From assembly GCA_021613535.1 (NCBI GenBank), contig CP075495.1:1426001-1490000 (forward strand): a DNA stretch of 64,000 nucleotides, given 5' to 3'. The position numbers and the translations under genes were made by a program. Under the pieces are notes generated by a model. That model was not told the DNA's origin, did not search any database, and saw only the letters and a program-made list of their open reading frames with translations. Shown piece after piece: positions 63,015 through 64,000 of the stretch. This DNA is from Adineta vaga (taxonomy: Eukaryota > Rotifera). Each line of letters opens with the position of its first letter. The stretch's first letter is position 1.

Positions 63015-63332
63015 AGTCCATTTATTATCGATTATTTTTCTTTTTTTTTATGTGAATTCTATGTATGTATACTCGATTAATTTAAATAAAAGAAAATCAT
63101 TAATGTATTTTATTTAAATAAGCTTTGTTCAATATAGATAGTTTCATAATTATTTTCATGAGAAAATAATTCAATATAGATATCAAAGTCGATGACCCTC
63201 CCTTGTACTTTTATCTTCGACCTTGATAGTGCATTGATGTCGTAAAAACAAACCCCAGATGTGAATATATTCACATCAATCATAGATATATGATGATGAT
63301 GATGATATTTACAGATTTAGTTCGAATATTCA
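63015..63332. other. Intergenic with a perfect 20-nt palindrome
   Basis: GATGTGAATATATTCACATC (63258-63277) is fully self-complementary and is followed by an ATG microsatellite (63287-63305). Both lie just upstream of the GH55-like gene and could be regulatory. Confidence 0.4.
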
Positions 63333-64000
63333 ATGATAAAATTATACGTGTTTGTTATTGTCGTACTTTGTCAACCTTTATTTTCTAAATGTTCGGTTGA
63401 GAAAGCAGAAGAAATATGTTCAACAAATAGTCAATGTGTTAATCTTCCGACAGGTGATGGAAGTTCAGTTGTATGTGCATACAATTATGCGACATGTAGT
63501 GATTTAATTCCTTGTATGGGTGATCATACATGTACACGTCCAAATACTGTTTGTGTTAAACATCGTTGTCATATTCAACCTATTTGTTATCCAAAAACGA
63601 TGACAACTCATACACTTTGTCCTCCGATTTCACGTAAGTTTATAATAATAATAACAACGAAAGTATGTATATTGATTTCTCTCTTATTGTTTAGCGTCCA
63701 ATTCTTCATGTTATTCATGTCAATGTCCAACACATATTGTTCCTGATTATCCCACACAATTTTGGCGTGAAACTCTTAAAACAAGTGGTACAAATCCATT
63801 TACTGATAGTATTGATTATAAAGTTTATCGAAATGTCAAAGATTTTGGTGCCAAAGGTGATGGTATAATTGATGATACACGTGCAATTCAAAATGCTATT
63901 TCAAGTAATAATCGTTGTTCAGCTATTTCTGCATGTGAAGGTTCAACTTCTGAACCTGGTCTTATCTATTTTCCTCGTGGAACATATCTTATTAGTAAAA
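63333..64000 (+). CDS. GH55 / pectate-lyase-3-type beta-helix enzyme, 5' part only
   Basis: Exon 63333-63633 encodes a signal peptide (MIKLYVFVIVVLCQPLFSKC) and a cysteine-rich N-terminal module (CSTNSQCVNLPTGDG, CSDLIPCMGDHTC, CVKHRC). After an intron, exon 2 from 63694 reads FWRETLKTSGTNPF, then YRNVKDFGAKGDGIIDDTRA, IQNAISSN and LIYFPRGTYLISK, running off the window. V-DFGAKGDG--DDT-AIQ-AI ... YFP-GTYL is the diagnostic start of the pectate-lyase-3 superfamily and of fungal exo-beta-1,3-glucanases (GH55). The family is mainly fungal and bacterial, so horizontal acquisition fitted with an animal secretion module is likely. It would hydrolyse fungal or algal beta-glucan. Confidence 0.85.

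Overview
The window is eukaryotic nuclear DNA. It is AT-rich and gene-dense, with small GT-AG introns (mostly 45-80 nt) and typical animal genes: AMPK alpha, a CLC exchanger, Argonaute, CCDC61, trichoplein and the mitochondrial processing peptidase beta subunit. Next to these sit bacterial- or fungal-looking genes that carry introns, F-box/LRR-like genes, a small family of rhodopsin-like GPCRs, and a short CCCACA (TGTGGG complement) tract like the telomere repeat described in bdelloids. Together this points to a bdelloid rotifer (Rotaria/Adineta-like). That is an inference from gene content, not a database match.

Layout. 1-7500 is repeat- and relic-rich: a tiny TTAA-flanked foldback element, a small coiled-coil gene, a decayed linalool dehydratase/isomerase-like pseudogene, a broken DD37D mariner-type transposase, and a 519-bp piggyBac deletion derivative with intact 15-bp inverted termini beside an F-box-like gene fragment. 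7547-12142 is one uninterrupted 1531-codon receptor with LDLa and EGF modules and a C-terminal 7TM domain. 12.5-21.5 kb holds small unknown genes, a three-exon F-box-like gene, two tandem two-TM proteins, tRNA-Gln(CTG), and a type I membrane protein with LRR-like sequence. 22-29 kb holds an AI-2E-family transporter of bacterial type, CCDC61 and PMPCB. 30-33.3 kb has two GPCR paralogues, one interrupted by an in-frame stop; a third lies at 59.7-60.8 kb.

34-42 kb holds DNLZ, a secreted phage tail-collar-domain protein with four introns, a HAD phosphatase and an Argonaute in which one catalytic Asp is Ala. 43.5-53.7 kb holds a proline-rich protein, a GT11 fucosyltransferase, AMPK alpha with a tRNA-Gly(GCC) antisense inside an intron, trichoplein, and a granulin-like cysteine-rich secreted protein. 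53.9-64 kb holds a CLC-3/4/5-type exchanger, a B-box protein, a two-domain Ly6-like protein and the 5' part of a GH55/pectate-lyase-3-like enzyme cut by the window end.

There are no operons in the bacterial sense; genes on both strands are interleaved and probably independent. Two themes link them. First, several genes look horizontally acquired and then given introns and, in some cases, signal peptides. Second, many start codons lie 0-14 nt after a pyrimidine-rich AG, as expected if a spliced leader or a 5'UTR intron joins there. Exon joins were read by eye from splice consensus and frame and are not transcript-verified.
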